In this document: in pieces, positions 11,001-18,175 of the stretch
Position numbering within the stretch: position 1 is the first letter of the stretch
Layout of the letters: every line of letters begins with the position of its first letter
From: Flavobacterium sp.
Lineage (GTDB): Bacteria; Bacteroidota; Bacteroidia; Flavobacteriales; Flavobacteriaceae
Assembly (NCBI GenBank): GCA_015234525.1
Contig: JADGMX010000010.1
Span: 1 to 64,000 of the forward strand
Reading direction: 5' to 3'
Length of the DNA stretch: 64,000 nt
Translations under genes and position numbers: made by a program
The notes under the pieces: generated by a model
What the model was told of the DNA's origin: nothing
Seen by the model: the letters and a program-made list of their open reading frames with translations, nothing else
Database searches by the model: none

Positions 11001-13836
11001 AACCGGAAACGTCATCGGCCAAAATCCGATCAGTGGCACAAGTAGTTCAATTACGGTTAGTCCGACAACTACAACTACCTATTGGGTACGCAAAAAGAAT
11101 AGTAATGCAGCTTGCGACAGTTATACCGCCGGCGTAACAACCGTAGTAACCGTTTCGGGCGCACCTGGAAATCCGGCGACTTTCGGAGACAATGTGTGGA
11201 ACGTTTACGGATATATTGGCAGTAGCATGAATCTTTCGGTATTGAGATATTCCGGTTACTACGCTGTTAGCACGTTAGGTTTCGACACGCAAAATGGCAC
11301 AAACAACTGGAACATCAACAATTCGCCATCAGCATCTGCAGGTTGGCAAGGTTGCCCGATTCCGAACGACAATTTTACATTCGTTCACAAACGTCGTGGT
11401 TTCCCATGTGGAACTTACGAAATCAGATTGCCGAATTGGGATGATGAAACTACCGTATTTATCAATGGTCAACAAGTTTGGACTTGCAACACCTGGAGCG
11501 GTGCCAACTCTTGCAACGGATTTATTGGAACCTATCAATTAAATGCCAGCTCAACAATTGAAGTTCGAACAAGAGAAATCGACGGTCTTGCCAATTGTAG
11601 CTTGACACTTACCAACACTATGATAGCTTCGACACCGGTTACTTCGATCACTGGACCTGCAACTGCGGTTTGTCCGTCATCATCGGTAACGCTTACAGCA
11701 GTTGGTGCAATCCTGGGAACTACAGGTTCATACCAATGGGGAACAGGAAACGTTATTGGATCTAATCCGATTCCAAATCAAAGCGGATCATCAATTACAG
11801 TAACACCGACGGTAAATACCACATATTGGGTTCGTACCATCGACTCGCAGTGTAATGTTACTACAACTGGCCGCACATTTACCGTAAACATGACTCCGGC
11901 TCCAACATCAGGAACTTTGCAAATCAACTCATCCGCAGTTTGTAAAAACACAGTTCCCGGAGATATTACGATTGTCAACCACGGCGGAAATGTAATCAGA
12001 TGGGAAGTTTCAGACACTAGCACATTCTCCCCGATGCAAACGATCGCATCAACAGCGACCACTTTGCCAGGAAGTGAAATCGGCCCGATCACTGCCACAA
12101 AGTACGTTCGTGCGGTAGTACGCGGAACTTGTACGACAACATCGACAACACCGATTCTTACCTTGTCACTGGGAAGTTCGGCAACCTATTCAGCTTCGGG
12201 TTGGAGCGCTACGCCAACTCCTGCCACATCGGTTACGATTTCGCAAAACCTGACACTTCCTGCCAACTTAACGGTATGCTCGTGCCAGGTAACGGGCAGT
12301 ACGACGCTTACCATTCCAGCCGGACTGACATTAACCGTTCAAGGCGATGTAAAAGTTGCTCCAACGGGAAACATCATGGTTGAAAACACGGGAAGTTTAG
12401 TGCAAGTCGACGACAATGCCGACAACAGCGGAACCATTACCGTTAAGCGAAAAACAACGCCAATGAAGCAATACGATTTTTCATATTGGTCGGCGCCGGT
12501 TCAAAACTTTACGCTGAATCAATTATCGCCGGCTACAATGGCAGACAAGTTTTATAGCTTTAATCCGATTACCAACCAATGGGTAACACATATGAGCGGA
12601 AACGTCACCATGACCCCTGCTACAGGTTACATCGTGCGAGCGCCGCAAGGTTGGAATCTCACCAATGCGACTAACGGCGTTTATCAGGCAACCTTCACCG
12701 GAGCACCAAACAACGGAGTCATTCCGGCGACAATTAAAAAAGGCGCTACAGATTACAACCTGATTGGAAATCCGTATCCTTCGGCGATCGACATTGACAA
12801 GTTTTTGCTTGATCCCGCAAATCAAAATGTGGTTAAAGGCACCATTTACCTATGGACACACAACACCGCAATCAGTCAAGCGAACGTTGGTCCGTATGCA
12901 AGCAATTACACTCGCGATGATTATGCGAAATACAACGTTACGGGTGGCGTACTCACTGCTCCGGCTTCTTACTTAGGCGCAGTGGTTCCAAACGGAAAAG
13001 TAGCATCGGGACAAAGCTTTTTTATTGAGGCAAATCCGTCGATGATTGGCACAACCAATTCGGTGTTCTTTAACAACAGCATGCGTATTGCCGGTCAAAA
13101 CAATCAGTTTTTCAGAATGAATTCGGAGGCAGCCGCACTTCCATCAGCAGGAATTGAGAAAAACCGAATCTGGATCAATATGAAAAATCCGACGGGAGCC
13201 TATGATGAGATGTTGCTTGGATACATTCAGGGTGCTACAAACGGCATTGATAATTTATACGATGGCAAAACATTCCCGGCCGGAAACGTGGTTGGATTGT
13301 ATAGCATCAATGAAGGCACAAACCTTACAATTCAAGGGCGCGCGTTGCCATTTGACAATACCGATGTGATTCCGGTTGGTTACACGTCAACAATTGCAGG
13401 CACATTTACCCTCGAGACCAACAACTACGACGGTTTGTTTATCGAGCAAAATGTTTATTTGTTAGATAAGACGACCAATGTTTTCCACGACTTGAAGCAA
13501 AGTGAATACACGTTTATGACTCAAGCCGGAACATTTAACGACCGATTTGAAATTCACTTCCTGGATCCGACAGCCCTTGGAACCGATCATCCATATGTGC
13601 CAGAAACCGATGTGGTCGTGATCAAAACCGGACGTAAAGTTGCCGTAAGAAGCGGACAGATTCCGGTGAAAGCACTGACAATTTTCGATTTGACAGGAAG
13701 AAGAATTTACTCAAACAATACGATTGATTCAAATGAATTCTACACGCATGATCTTAACGTTGCGGCTCAGGTTTTACTTGTAAAAGTTACGTTGGAGAAC
13801 AATCAGCAGATTTCAAGAGAAGTCATCATGGATTGA
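8008..13836 (+). CDS. Giant secreted PA14/Ig-like repeat protein with type C-like T9SS C-terminus
   Basis: Predicted 1942-residue exported adhesin. Signal peptide at about residues 1-38 (ends NINANAQ). Two clear PA14-type modules (about residues 40-190 and 450-590; WRGYVY, GDDGYR..., DxWxxxSYxT) and a third PA14-like one (about 1052-1210) are separated by nine Ig-like repeats of about 85 residues. Each repeat runs TSISGPS..C.G..VTLTA.GG, then YQWGTGN.VGQN.I.G, then ITVSPTTTTTYWVRR. PA14 modules often bind carbohydrate, so glycan binding is a reasonable inference. From about residue 1430 the protein matches the C-terminal half of the preceding gene (KRKTTPMKQYDFSYWSAPV, IGNPYPSAIDIDKF, LWTHNTA), ending in a type C-like T9SS signal (VKALTIFDLTGRRIY ... 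SREVIMD). The two genes lie in tandem but each has its own promoter, and a terminator lies between them. Confidence 0.88.
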   Translation: MKDNFPTTSKNIRISFLPIPCFTIVLLLALLLNINANAQCSFGTPSHSPTDSWRGYVYKNIGNGTPSNPFIATNYVGYVDRSKIFNQDIGNGSLIAPTLCATQTDKFAIRYRMTVQLDAGTYTFKVGGDDGYRFSYNGGSTWHIDNWTEHSYTTTNITANLAAGTYNFVLDYFEQGNIARVSFDMCEPGSSPTISGPTQSCSGSSVTLTASGGLAPDGSTIEWGRGTTVGNNIIGSGNSITVSPTVTTTYWARRKANNSCNSTWNATNFHTVTLPTNATAPSITASTTICLGATITLNAIGGSAGSDSRIEWGTGIVGTNIIEGQQGTSLTVSPTTTTTYWVRRVNNQCGNVTSGASSTITVTQPNAAPTSISGASSTCANTPFTLTAEGGSPTATYQWGRGNVGSNIIAGATTRTLTTTATTGDNYWVRILNPGSCGYTSHATRWVGISAPAGDPNYSPYDEWRGYVYASIPSASPATYSDYRGYITMAEIFNNNLGQNPIQGPNVCGAYADYYMVRYKMTKWLAPGNYQMTVGGDDGYRLRVNGNVVIDRWIDQSYNTSTVVVAVNGATTFELDHYEWAGDSQVSFTYCPVSIAPTSISGPSQLCSGQTIQLTAAGGTLAAGAQYQWGTGNIVGNNPRSETGNTISVNPTANMTYWVRMTKGPNCSDYTTGVTKTIFVYPNPVQPTTISGPSSTCVGTPITLTANGTAPVGSYYEWGTGYNVGQNIITGATGSSVTVTPTTPGNTNYWVRIMGGNCPPASWTSGASRSITVNAVWPAPLAITGAETPSCPGSNVVLKATGIEDAVNAPYQWGTGSVPGQNVLGETYHTIWVQPMTTTTYWVRRVNGGSCGYTNAATVTVTVIQPSVQPTSITSSLSNVCSGGSVTLTATGGSAITGAVYQWGTGWTVGQNVIPGNTQTITVNPTSQTVYWVRTLDPAPCPTPTWTWGPTITINTTATGSTAPTSITQTGAITCPGNSVTLTAQGGTTLSGTTFEWGTGNVIGQNPISGTSSSITVSPTTTTTYWVRKKNSNAACDSYTAGVTTVVTVSGAPGNPATFGDNVWNVYGYIGSSMNLSVLRYSGYYAVSTLGFDTQNGTNNWNINNSPSASAGWQGCPIPNDNFTFVHKRRGFPCGTYEIRLPNWDDETTVFINGQQVWTCNTWSGANSCNGFIGTYQLNASSTIEVRTREIDGLANCSLTLTNTMIASTPVTSITGPATAVCPSSSVTLTAVGAILGTTGSYQWGTGNVIGSNPIPNQSGSSITVTPTVNTTYWVRTIDSQCNVTTTGRTFTVNMTPAPTSGTLQINSSAVCKNTVPGDITIVNHGGNVIRWEVSDTSTFSPMQTIASTATTLPGSEIGPITATKYVRAVVRGTCTTTSTTPILTLSLGSSATYSASGWSATPTPATSVTISQNLTLPANLTVCSCQVTGSTTLTIPAGLTLTVQGDVKVAPTGNIMVENTGSLVQVDDNADNSGTITVKRKTTPMKQYDFSYWSAPVQNFTLNQLSPATMADKFYSFNPITNQWVTHMSGNVTMTPATGYIVRAPQGWNLTNATNGVYQATFTGAPNNGVIPATIKKGATDYNLIGNPYPSAIDIDKFLLDPANQNVVKGTIYLWTHNTAISQANVGPYASNYTRDDYAKYNVTGGVLTAPASYLGAVVPNGKVASGQSFFIEANPSMIGTTNSVFFNNSMRIAGQNNQFFRMNSEAAALPSAGIEKNRIWINMKNPTGAYDEMLLGYIQGATNGIDNLYDGKTFPAGNVVGLYSINEGTNLTIQGRALPFDNTDVIPVGYTSTIAGTFTLETNNYDGLFIEQNVYLLDKTTNVFHDLKQSEYTFMTQAGTFNDRFEIHFLDPTALGTDHPYVPETDVVVIKTGRKVAVRSGQIPVKALTIFDLTGRRIYSNNTIDSNEFYTHDLNVAAQVLLVKVTLENNQQISREVIMD

Positions 13837-13841
13837 TAAGC

Positions 13842-13926
13842 CCCTAGTCCTGATGGCAGCCGTCATCCTTTTTCCCGCTTCTTTAGCGGGGAAAAGATAT
13901 AGGCGAACAGCAGGATTAAGCTCCTG
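13842..13926 (+). repeat. Dispersed palindromic repeat, copy 2
   Basis: Starts 5 bp after the stop of the giant adhesin gene: CCCTAGTCCTGATGGCAGCC, GTCATCCTTTTT, then GAAAAGATATAGGCG and CAGGATTAAGCTCC. The centre is a strong hairpin, CCCGCT-TCTTT-AGCGGG (13874-13890), extended by TTTT/AAAA. Oriented with the upstream gene. Confidence 0.85.
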
Positions 13927-13936
13927 ATAATCAACA

Positions 13937-13965
13937 AAAGCCCTGTAATGGGGCTTTATTTTTTT
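13937..13965 (+). terminator. Terminator between convergent adhesin and ketoacyl synthase genes
   Basis: Stem AAAGCCC (13937-13943) with GGGCTTT (13951-13957), 7-nt loop, followed by a T-rich run. It overlaps the stop codon of the convergent minus-strand gene. The A run on its left gives some T run for the other strand too. Confidence 0.8.
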
Positions 13966-15107
13966 GGTAACGTGAGGAGAATGCTGACCGCGTTGCCGCC
14001 GAAACCGACGCTGTTGATGAGTACTTTCTGGATTTTTGCAGGTTGCGTGCGACTCACATTCGGCACTCCGATGAACATTTGATTTTGCATCATCATGATC
14101 GCCATTTCCACGCTGAGCATTCCGCTTGCGCCAAACGTGTGACCGATTTTCCACTTGTTGGTGGTGAGTAGCGGAAGGTTTCCTGCAAAGATTTTTTGGA
14201 TGGCGTTGACCTCAGATCGATCGCCTTTTATTGTTCCCGGCGCGTGCATCACGATGACATCTACCGAATTTGAATCGGTTCCTTCGAGCGCCATTTTCAT
14301 TGATTTCTGAAAACAATCAGCTTCAGTTGAAATTGAGATTGAATGTTGGAGCATCTCGGTTGCATATCCAAATCCGCTTATTTCGGCAATGGCGTTTTCG
14401 GGCGTTCCAATTTCGAGGCAACAAACCGACGCGCCTTCACCGAGGATCATCGAATTTTGCGTCTTATCCAAATGAAGGGTTTTTGATGGAAATTCGTCTT
14501 TTGACGTCGAATAAATTTTCAGCGCTTTCATTTGCGCCAACGTAAAATCGGTTAATGGTGCTTCGCTGCCGCCCACCAGAAATTTATTGCTCATTCCCGC
14601 CCGAAGCCAGGCAATGCCGTTGAGCAAGGCGTGAAGTGCCGTTGAGCACGTGATTGAATGCGAGATTTCCGGCCCTTGCGATTGAAGGTCGTGCGCCACC
14701 CAACTCGAAATGTTTCCGAGTGTTGTTGTGGGTGAACTCAGCGTTCGTGCCGTACCCGACGCAATGAAATCTTTGTGATTATCTTCAAAAAGTTTGGTTG
14801 CGCCACGCGATGATCCGATATTGATGCCAAACAAGTCGCCTTTTTCCCAGCCTGCCGATGCAACAGCCAGGCGAGAAGCCGCAACCGCATATAAAACCGA
14901 ATCGTCGACATTCTTAAAATGGGGTTCGCTTTTTAACGCTTCAATCCGTTTTTTTGAGGAGACATCGAGATACGCCGCAACAGAATCGGTTTCTCCAAAT
15001 TGCGAAAAATGGTGAACCGGTTTGAGGTAATTCTGCCAAATCTGCCCGCGGTTGTAACCTAATGGCGAGATTGATTCGATTGCGGTAATTGAAATGGTTT
15101 CGGGCAA
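13956..15107 (-). CDS. Divergent beta-ketoacyl synthase in the biotin operon
   Basis: Predicted 383-residue thiolase-fold condensing enzyme of the KAS I/II (FabF) type. The start is probably TTG at 15107, preceded by an A-rich leader (CCAAAAAAAG) and giving PETISITAIESISPLG; an upstream in-frame start at 15167 would overlap the preceding gene and add 20 residues not typical of the family. The active Cys is at about residue 154 (ITCSTALHALL) and the second active His at about 323 (IGHTFGASGM). The first active-site motif, NAHGT in FabF, reads HAPGT here (His 288, Pro 290), so the usual His position is Pro. Last gene of bioF-DUF2007-bioD-bioA-SET. A role in making or extending the pimelate precursor of biotin is inferred only from position. 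Alternatives are a chain-length-modifying or non-condensing relative. Confidence 0.8.
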   Translation of the reverse strand: MPETISITAIESISPLGYNRGQIWQNYLKPVHHFSQFGETDSVAAYLDVSSKKRIEALKSEPHFKNVDDSVLYAVAASRLAVASAGWEKGDLFGINIGSSRGATKLFEDNHKDFIASGTARTLSSPTTTLGNISSWVAHDLQSQGPEISHSITCSTALHALLNGIAWLRAGMSNKFLVGGSEAPLTDFTLAQMKALKIYSTSKDEFPSKTLHLDKTQNSMILGEGASVCCLEIGTPENAIAEISGFGYATEMLQHSISISTEADCFQKSMKMALEGTDSNSVDVIVMHAPGTIKGDRSEVNAIQKIFAGNLPLLTTNKWKIGHTFGASGMLSVEMAIMMMQNQMFIGVPNVSRTQPAKIQKVLINSVGFGGNAVSILLTLPKK

Positions 15108-15139
15108 GATCTTTTTTTGGCAAAAATACGCATTCGCTT

Positions 15140-15733
15140 TTACTTGACCTTCTGATCGAAATAGCAAGTAAGCAAAGATTTCAGTTGTGCTTTGCCGGCG
15201 TTGATGCTTTCAAATTCTTCCCAAATCGCAGGATCAATGAACTTCTTGAGCGGCTGATCGAGCGAAAGTAGTTGCGGAATTGCCGATTGAACTTCATTGT
15301 CCCATTCTTTGTGGTAGGTTAGCAGATCATCGGGATAGACGATTTTGCGCTCGGTTCCTTCGTCGACAACTTCAAAAGGTTCCTCGACGTTGAGATAGCC
15401 GTAATCGTCGGTGAGTTGTTCGCCCGGATGAATGTCGCGGATCGCAATTTCAAAATCGTATGCCGTAGACATACATGTGGGTTTAAAACTGTGATTGACA
15501 AACTTGGCATTGTCCCAGCAAAGCACCCGGTTTCCATCGCCATTGATAAAGCAATAGGTGTCGAGATATTCGCGCATTAACGGCGAGATTTGCGAAGCTT
15601 GCCCCGGCGAAATAACCTGGTCGAGATCATCCTGAACCCAGGTAACCGTTCCGCGTGGGATCAGTTTTTTGGCGACGACACCATATCCAATAACATCATT
15701 AATAAAGCGGAGCTCGGTATCGGGATGTATCAT
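15140..15733 (-). CDS. SET-domain protein, probable protein-lysine methyltransferase
   Basis: 197 residues. SET-domain signatures in order: GYGVVAKKLIPRGTVTW (residues about 16-32), the NHS motif in FVNHSFKPTC, and GEQLTDDYGY, the counterpart of the GEELTxDY core. These form the AdoMet site and the knot in SET methyltransferases. A cytoplasmic protein-lysine methyltransferase is the likely role; the substrate is unknown. It lies 36 bp after bioA and 32 bp before the ketoacyl synthase start, so it is probably co-transcribed with the biotin genes, though no biotin function follows from its family. Confidence 0.8.
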   Translation of the reverse strand: MIHPDTELRFINDVIGYGVVAKKLIPRGTVTWVQDDLDQVISPGQASQISPLMREYLDTYCFINGDGNRVLCWDNAKFVNHSFKPTCMSTAYDFEIAIRDIHPGEQLTDDYGYLNVEEPFEVVDEGTERKIVYPDDLLTYHKEWDNEVQSAIPQLLSLDQPLKKFIDPAIWEEFESINAGKAQLKSLLTCYFDQKVK

Positions 15734-15769
15734 AAAAGTTTAGTAAAGCGCTGATTGACTCTAATAAAA

Positions 15770-17044
15770 TTATTTTATTTTTTCCAATGCCAGAACGATC
15801 ATTTCATAAATTTTTGCTAATTGATCATCGCTGATAATGTACGGCGGAAGTATGTAAACAATGTTGCCGACAGGTCGCAAAATAATCCCGTTTTCGATAA
15901 AGAACGCGTACAATCTATTCCGGAAATCGCTGTAATACGATTCGGTTGCGCCGGTCTTGATTTCAATCGCCAGAATCACGCCCCTCACGCGGACCACCTC
16001 TACCCGATTGTGGTTTTTTATCTTATCCGCAAATTTTAAATGTTGCTGGTTAATCCGAACCAAATTTGCCTGCATCTGCTCGGTTTGCAACAATTTAATG
16101 CTTGCAATTGAAGCGGCACAACCTGTAGGATTCGCCGTAAACGTATGTCCGTGAAAAAGTGCTTTGTTGATATCCTCGCTGTAAAACGCGTCGAAAATTT
16201 CATTGGTAAACGTTGTGATCGCCATCGGAATCGTCCCGCCGGTCAAAGCTTTCGAAACACAAATCATATCAGGTTGCGTCGTGAGGTAATCAACCGCGAA
16301 ATTCCGTCCCGTTTTGCCAAATCCCGTCATGACTTCATCGGCAATGGTCAACACGTTATTCCTTCGGCAAATCTGAATTAAGTTGTCGAGTGCTTCCGGT
16401 TCATACATCACCATTCCGGCCGCACCTAAAACCAATGGTTCAAAGATAAAACCCGCACAATTATGCCCGGAAATCACCTTTTCAAGCGCATCATAACTAG
16501 CTTGCTCCTGCCCTTTTATCGGCACCGGAATCCGAACCACGTCGATAAACATTCCCTGAAACGCCAAGGTATAAAACGAAATTCCACTCGCCGCCATCGC
16601 CGCAAACGTATCGCCGTGAAACGCATCTTCAAACGCGATAATGGTGGTTCGTTTCTCGCCTTTGTTAAAAAAATACTGAAGTGAAACCTTGATCGCCACT
16701 TCAACAGCGGTCGATCCATTGTCTGAAAAAAACAACTTTTTTTGATTTTCAGGTAAGATTTTCAGCAACATTTCCGAAAGCTCAACCGCCGGTTTATGCG
16801 TAAATCCCCCAAAAAGAACGTGCTCAAGCGAAGTGAGTTGCGCATAAATCGCATCGGCCAAAACCTTGTTGCTATGTCCAAACGGGTTCACCCACCACGA
16901 CGCAATCGCATCAATATATTCTTTGCCATCGGTGTCCCAAAGCAACGCGCCCTCACCACGAGCAATCGCAATTGGCGGCATCGCAGTTTTATGCTGCGTG
17001 TACGGATGCCAAATATTTTCCTGGTCTAATTTTAAAATTTCCAT
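15770..17044 (-). CDS. bioA: Adenosylmethionine-8-amino-7-oxononanoate aminotransferase
   Basis: 424 residues, normal length. PLP-dependent class III aminotransferase that makes 7,8-diaminopelargonate from KAPA in biotin synthesis. Seen: the N-terminal IWHPYTQHKT and IASWWVNPFGH motifs characteristic of BioA, FGGFTHKPAVEL, DNGSTAVEVAIK, the DEVMTGFGKTG stretch before the PLP lysine, and SKALTGGTIPMA with the lysine at about residue 266. The start lies only 12 bp from a repeat (17056-17137) that fills the space after bioD, so its leader begins in the repeat. Confidence 0.96.
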   Translation of the reverse strand: MEILKLDQENIWHPYTQHKTAMPPIAIARGEGALLWDTDGKEYIDAIASWWVNPFGHSNKVLADAIYAQLTSLEHVLFGGFTHKPAVELSEMLLKILPENQKKLFFSDNGSTAVEVAIKVSLQYFFNKGEKRTTIIAFEDAFHGDTFAAMAASGISFYTLAFQGMFIDVVRIPVPIKGQEQASYDALEKVISGHNCAGFIFEPLVLGAAGMVMYEPEALDNLIQICRRNNVLTIADEVMTGFGKTGRNFAVDYLTTQPDMICVSKALTGGTIPMAITTFTNEIFDAFYSEDINKALFHGHTFTANPTGCAASIASIKLLQTEQMQANLVRINQQHLKFADKIKNHNRVEVVRVRGVILAIEIKTGATESYYSDFRNRLYAFFIENGIILRPVGNIVYILPPYIISDDQLAKIYEMIVLALEKIK

Positions 17045-17055
17045 TTCTAAGTTGA

Positions 17056-17137
17056 TTTTTGGGCGTGTCCTTCGGCCGGGCTTTTCGCTTTATCTCTCCG
17101 CTATGCTACGAGGATGCCGCTTCAATCCCTCACGCGT
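17056..17137 (-). repeat. Dispersed palindromic repeat, copy 6 (GGGCGTG-ended form)
   Basis: Read on the minus strand: CGCGTGAGGGATTGAAGC, GGCATCC, centre, AAAGCGAAAAGCCCGGCC, then CACGCCCAAAAA. It fills the bioD-bioA gap. The TGA stop of bioD (17130-17132) lies inside it (in CGTGAGGG), and its other end is 12 bp from the bioA ATG. Confidence 0.8.
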
Positions 17138-17762
17138 TCGGTTCATTTAATGCGAGCAACTCCGATCGGAATTTATCGGCATATTCAAGTATCACATTCT
17201 GATCGAAATATGGCTCCTTCTCGATTCGGCCGATGCAACGAACACCACTCCGATTTAAAATCATCTCTTCCGACGACTTGTTGCTTTCGCCTGAAAATAC
17301 AATTCCGGCAACCTCCACGTTTCGGGCCTTGAGCCCTTCGATTGTCAATAACGTGTGATTAATGCTTCCGAGGTAATTGGTAGCCACAATGATTACTTTA
17401 TAGTCGTGGCGAATCAAATCCGCGATTACATCGTGATCGTTAAGCGGAACTAAAAGTCCGCCCGCACCTTCAATAACCAGGTGATTTGTGGTTTCGGGTT
17501 CAACGATTTTCGAAAGTTCAATTGTTTGATTTTCGAGTGCTGCCGAGAGATGCGGACTCGCCGGCGTCTTAAATTCGTAGCTGCTTTTGTGAATAACCGA
17601 CTTTGGGTTTGAGATGAGTCGGCCAACTTTCATCGAATCACTATTGTCCAAATCACCGGATTGAATCGGTTTCCAATAATCCGCTTCCAGCGCTTCAGTA
17701 ATAATCGCCGATGAAATGGTTTTGCCTACATCGGTTGACGTGCCTGTAATAAAAATTTTCAT
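17130..17762 (-). CDS. bioD: Dethiobiotin synthetase
   Basis: 210 residues. ATP-dependent ring closure of 7,8-diaminopelargonate with CO2. The P-loop GTSTDVGKT at residues 7-15 and the EGAGGLLVPL motif are diagnostic. The start ATG overlaps the stop of the preceding gene by 4 bp, which suggests translational coupling. The last residues and the TGA lie within a repeat copy: NA-stop is encoded by AACGCGTGA. Confidence 0.95.
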   Translation of the reverse strand: MKIFITGTSTDVGKTISSAIITEALEADYWKPIQSGDLDNSDSMKVGRLISNPKSVIHKSSYEFKTPASPHLSAALENQTIELSKIVEPETTNHLVIEGAGGLLVPLNDHDVIADLIRHDYKVIIVATNYLGSINHTLLTIEGLKARNVEVAGIVFSGESNKSSEEMILNRSGVRCIGRIEKEPYFDQNVILEYADKFRSELLALNEPNA

Positions 17763-18175
17763 TTGTGTTTAAATTCGTGTCCACAATCGCTGCATTTATA
17801 AGGATATTTCACACTTATAGGAAACATGCCCAACAGCGTCGTAAGTATAAATTTGAATGTAGTCGACTCGCCTTTTATTGAAGAAACCACCTCGACTTTA
17901 TCCGAACCGCAATTCGGACAGATTACCGCTTTCCCGGAATCGTCAACCGAATACCGACTGATTTCGCCAAGCAGCGCTGTCGCCCGATCATAATCCTCGT
18001 TTTTTACAAACAGCTTCACGCCCCCAACTGCGTTCGAAATCATCGGATCAGAATTAATGGTGTTGTGGTCACGCATGAAAACTTCAATGCCGTGGGCTTC
18101 GAGCTTACCCTCAAAAATATGGGCTTCACTTGGATATTGGAAAACGGCAACTTTTTTAAAAATCGGATCGCTCAT
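17759..18175 (-). CDS. DUF2007-domain protein with C-terminal zinc ribbon
   Basis: 138 residues. The ATG at 18175 is chosen because a longer reading would run deep into bioF; this start still overlaps the bioF 3' end by 20 bp. Residues about 5-70 (KKVAVFQYPSEAHIFEGKLE ... GGVKLFVKNEDYDRATALL) match the DUF2007 (putative signal-transducing) family. A CPNCG ... YKCSDCG pair at about residues 84 and 127 should bind zinc; a hydrophobic stretch (FILTTLLGMFPISV) lies between them. It sits between bioF and bioD with overlaps on both sides. No biotin-related role is known for the family. Confidence 0.8.
   Translation of the reverse strand: MSDPIFKKVAVFQYPSEAHIFEGKLEAHGIEVFMRDHNTINSDPMISNAVGGVKLFVKNEDYDRATALLGEISRYSVDDSGKAVICPNCGSDKVEVVSSIKGESTTFKFILTTLLGMFPISVKYPYKCSDCGHEFKHK

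Noticed and set aside
8600..11900. Regular DNA repeats that might suggest a CRISPR array
   Set aside because: The repeats are about 250 bp, in frame and encode Ig-like modules; there are no short spacers.
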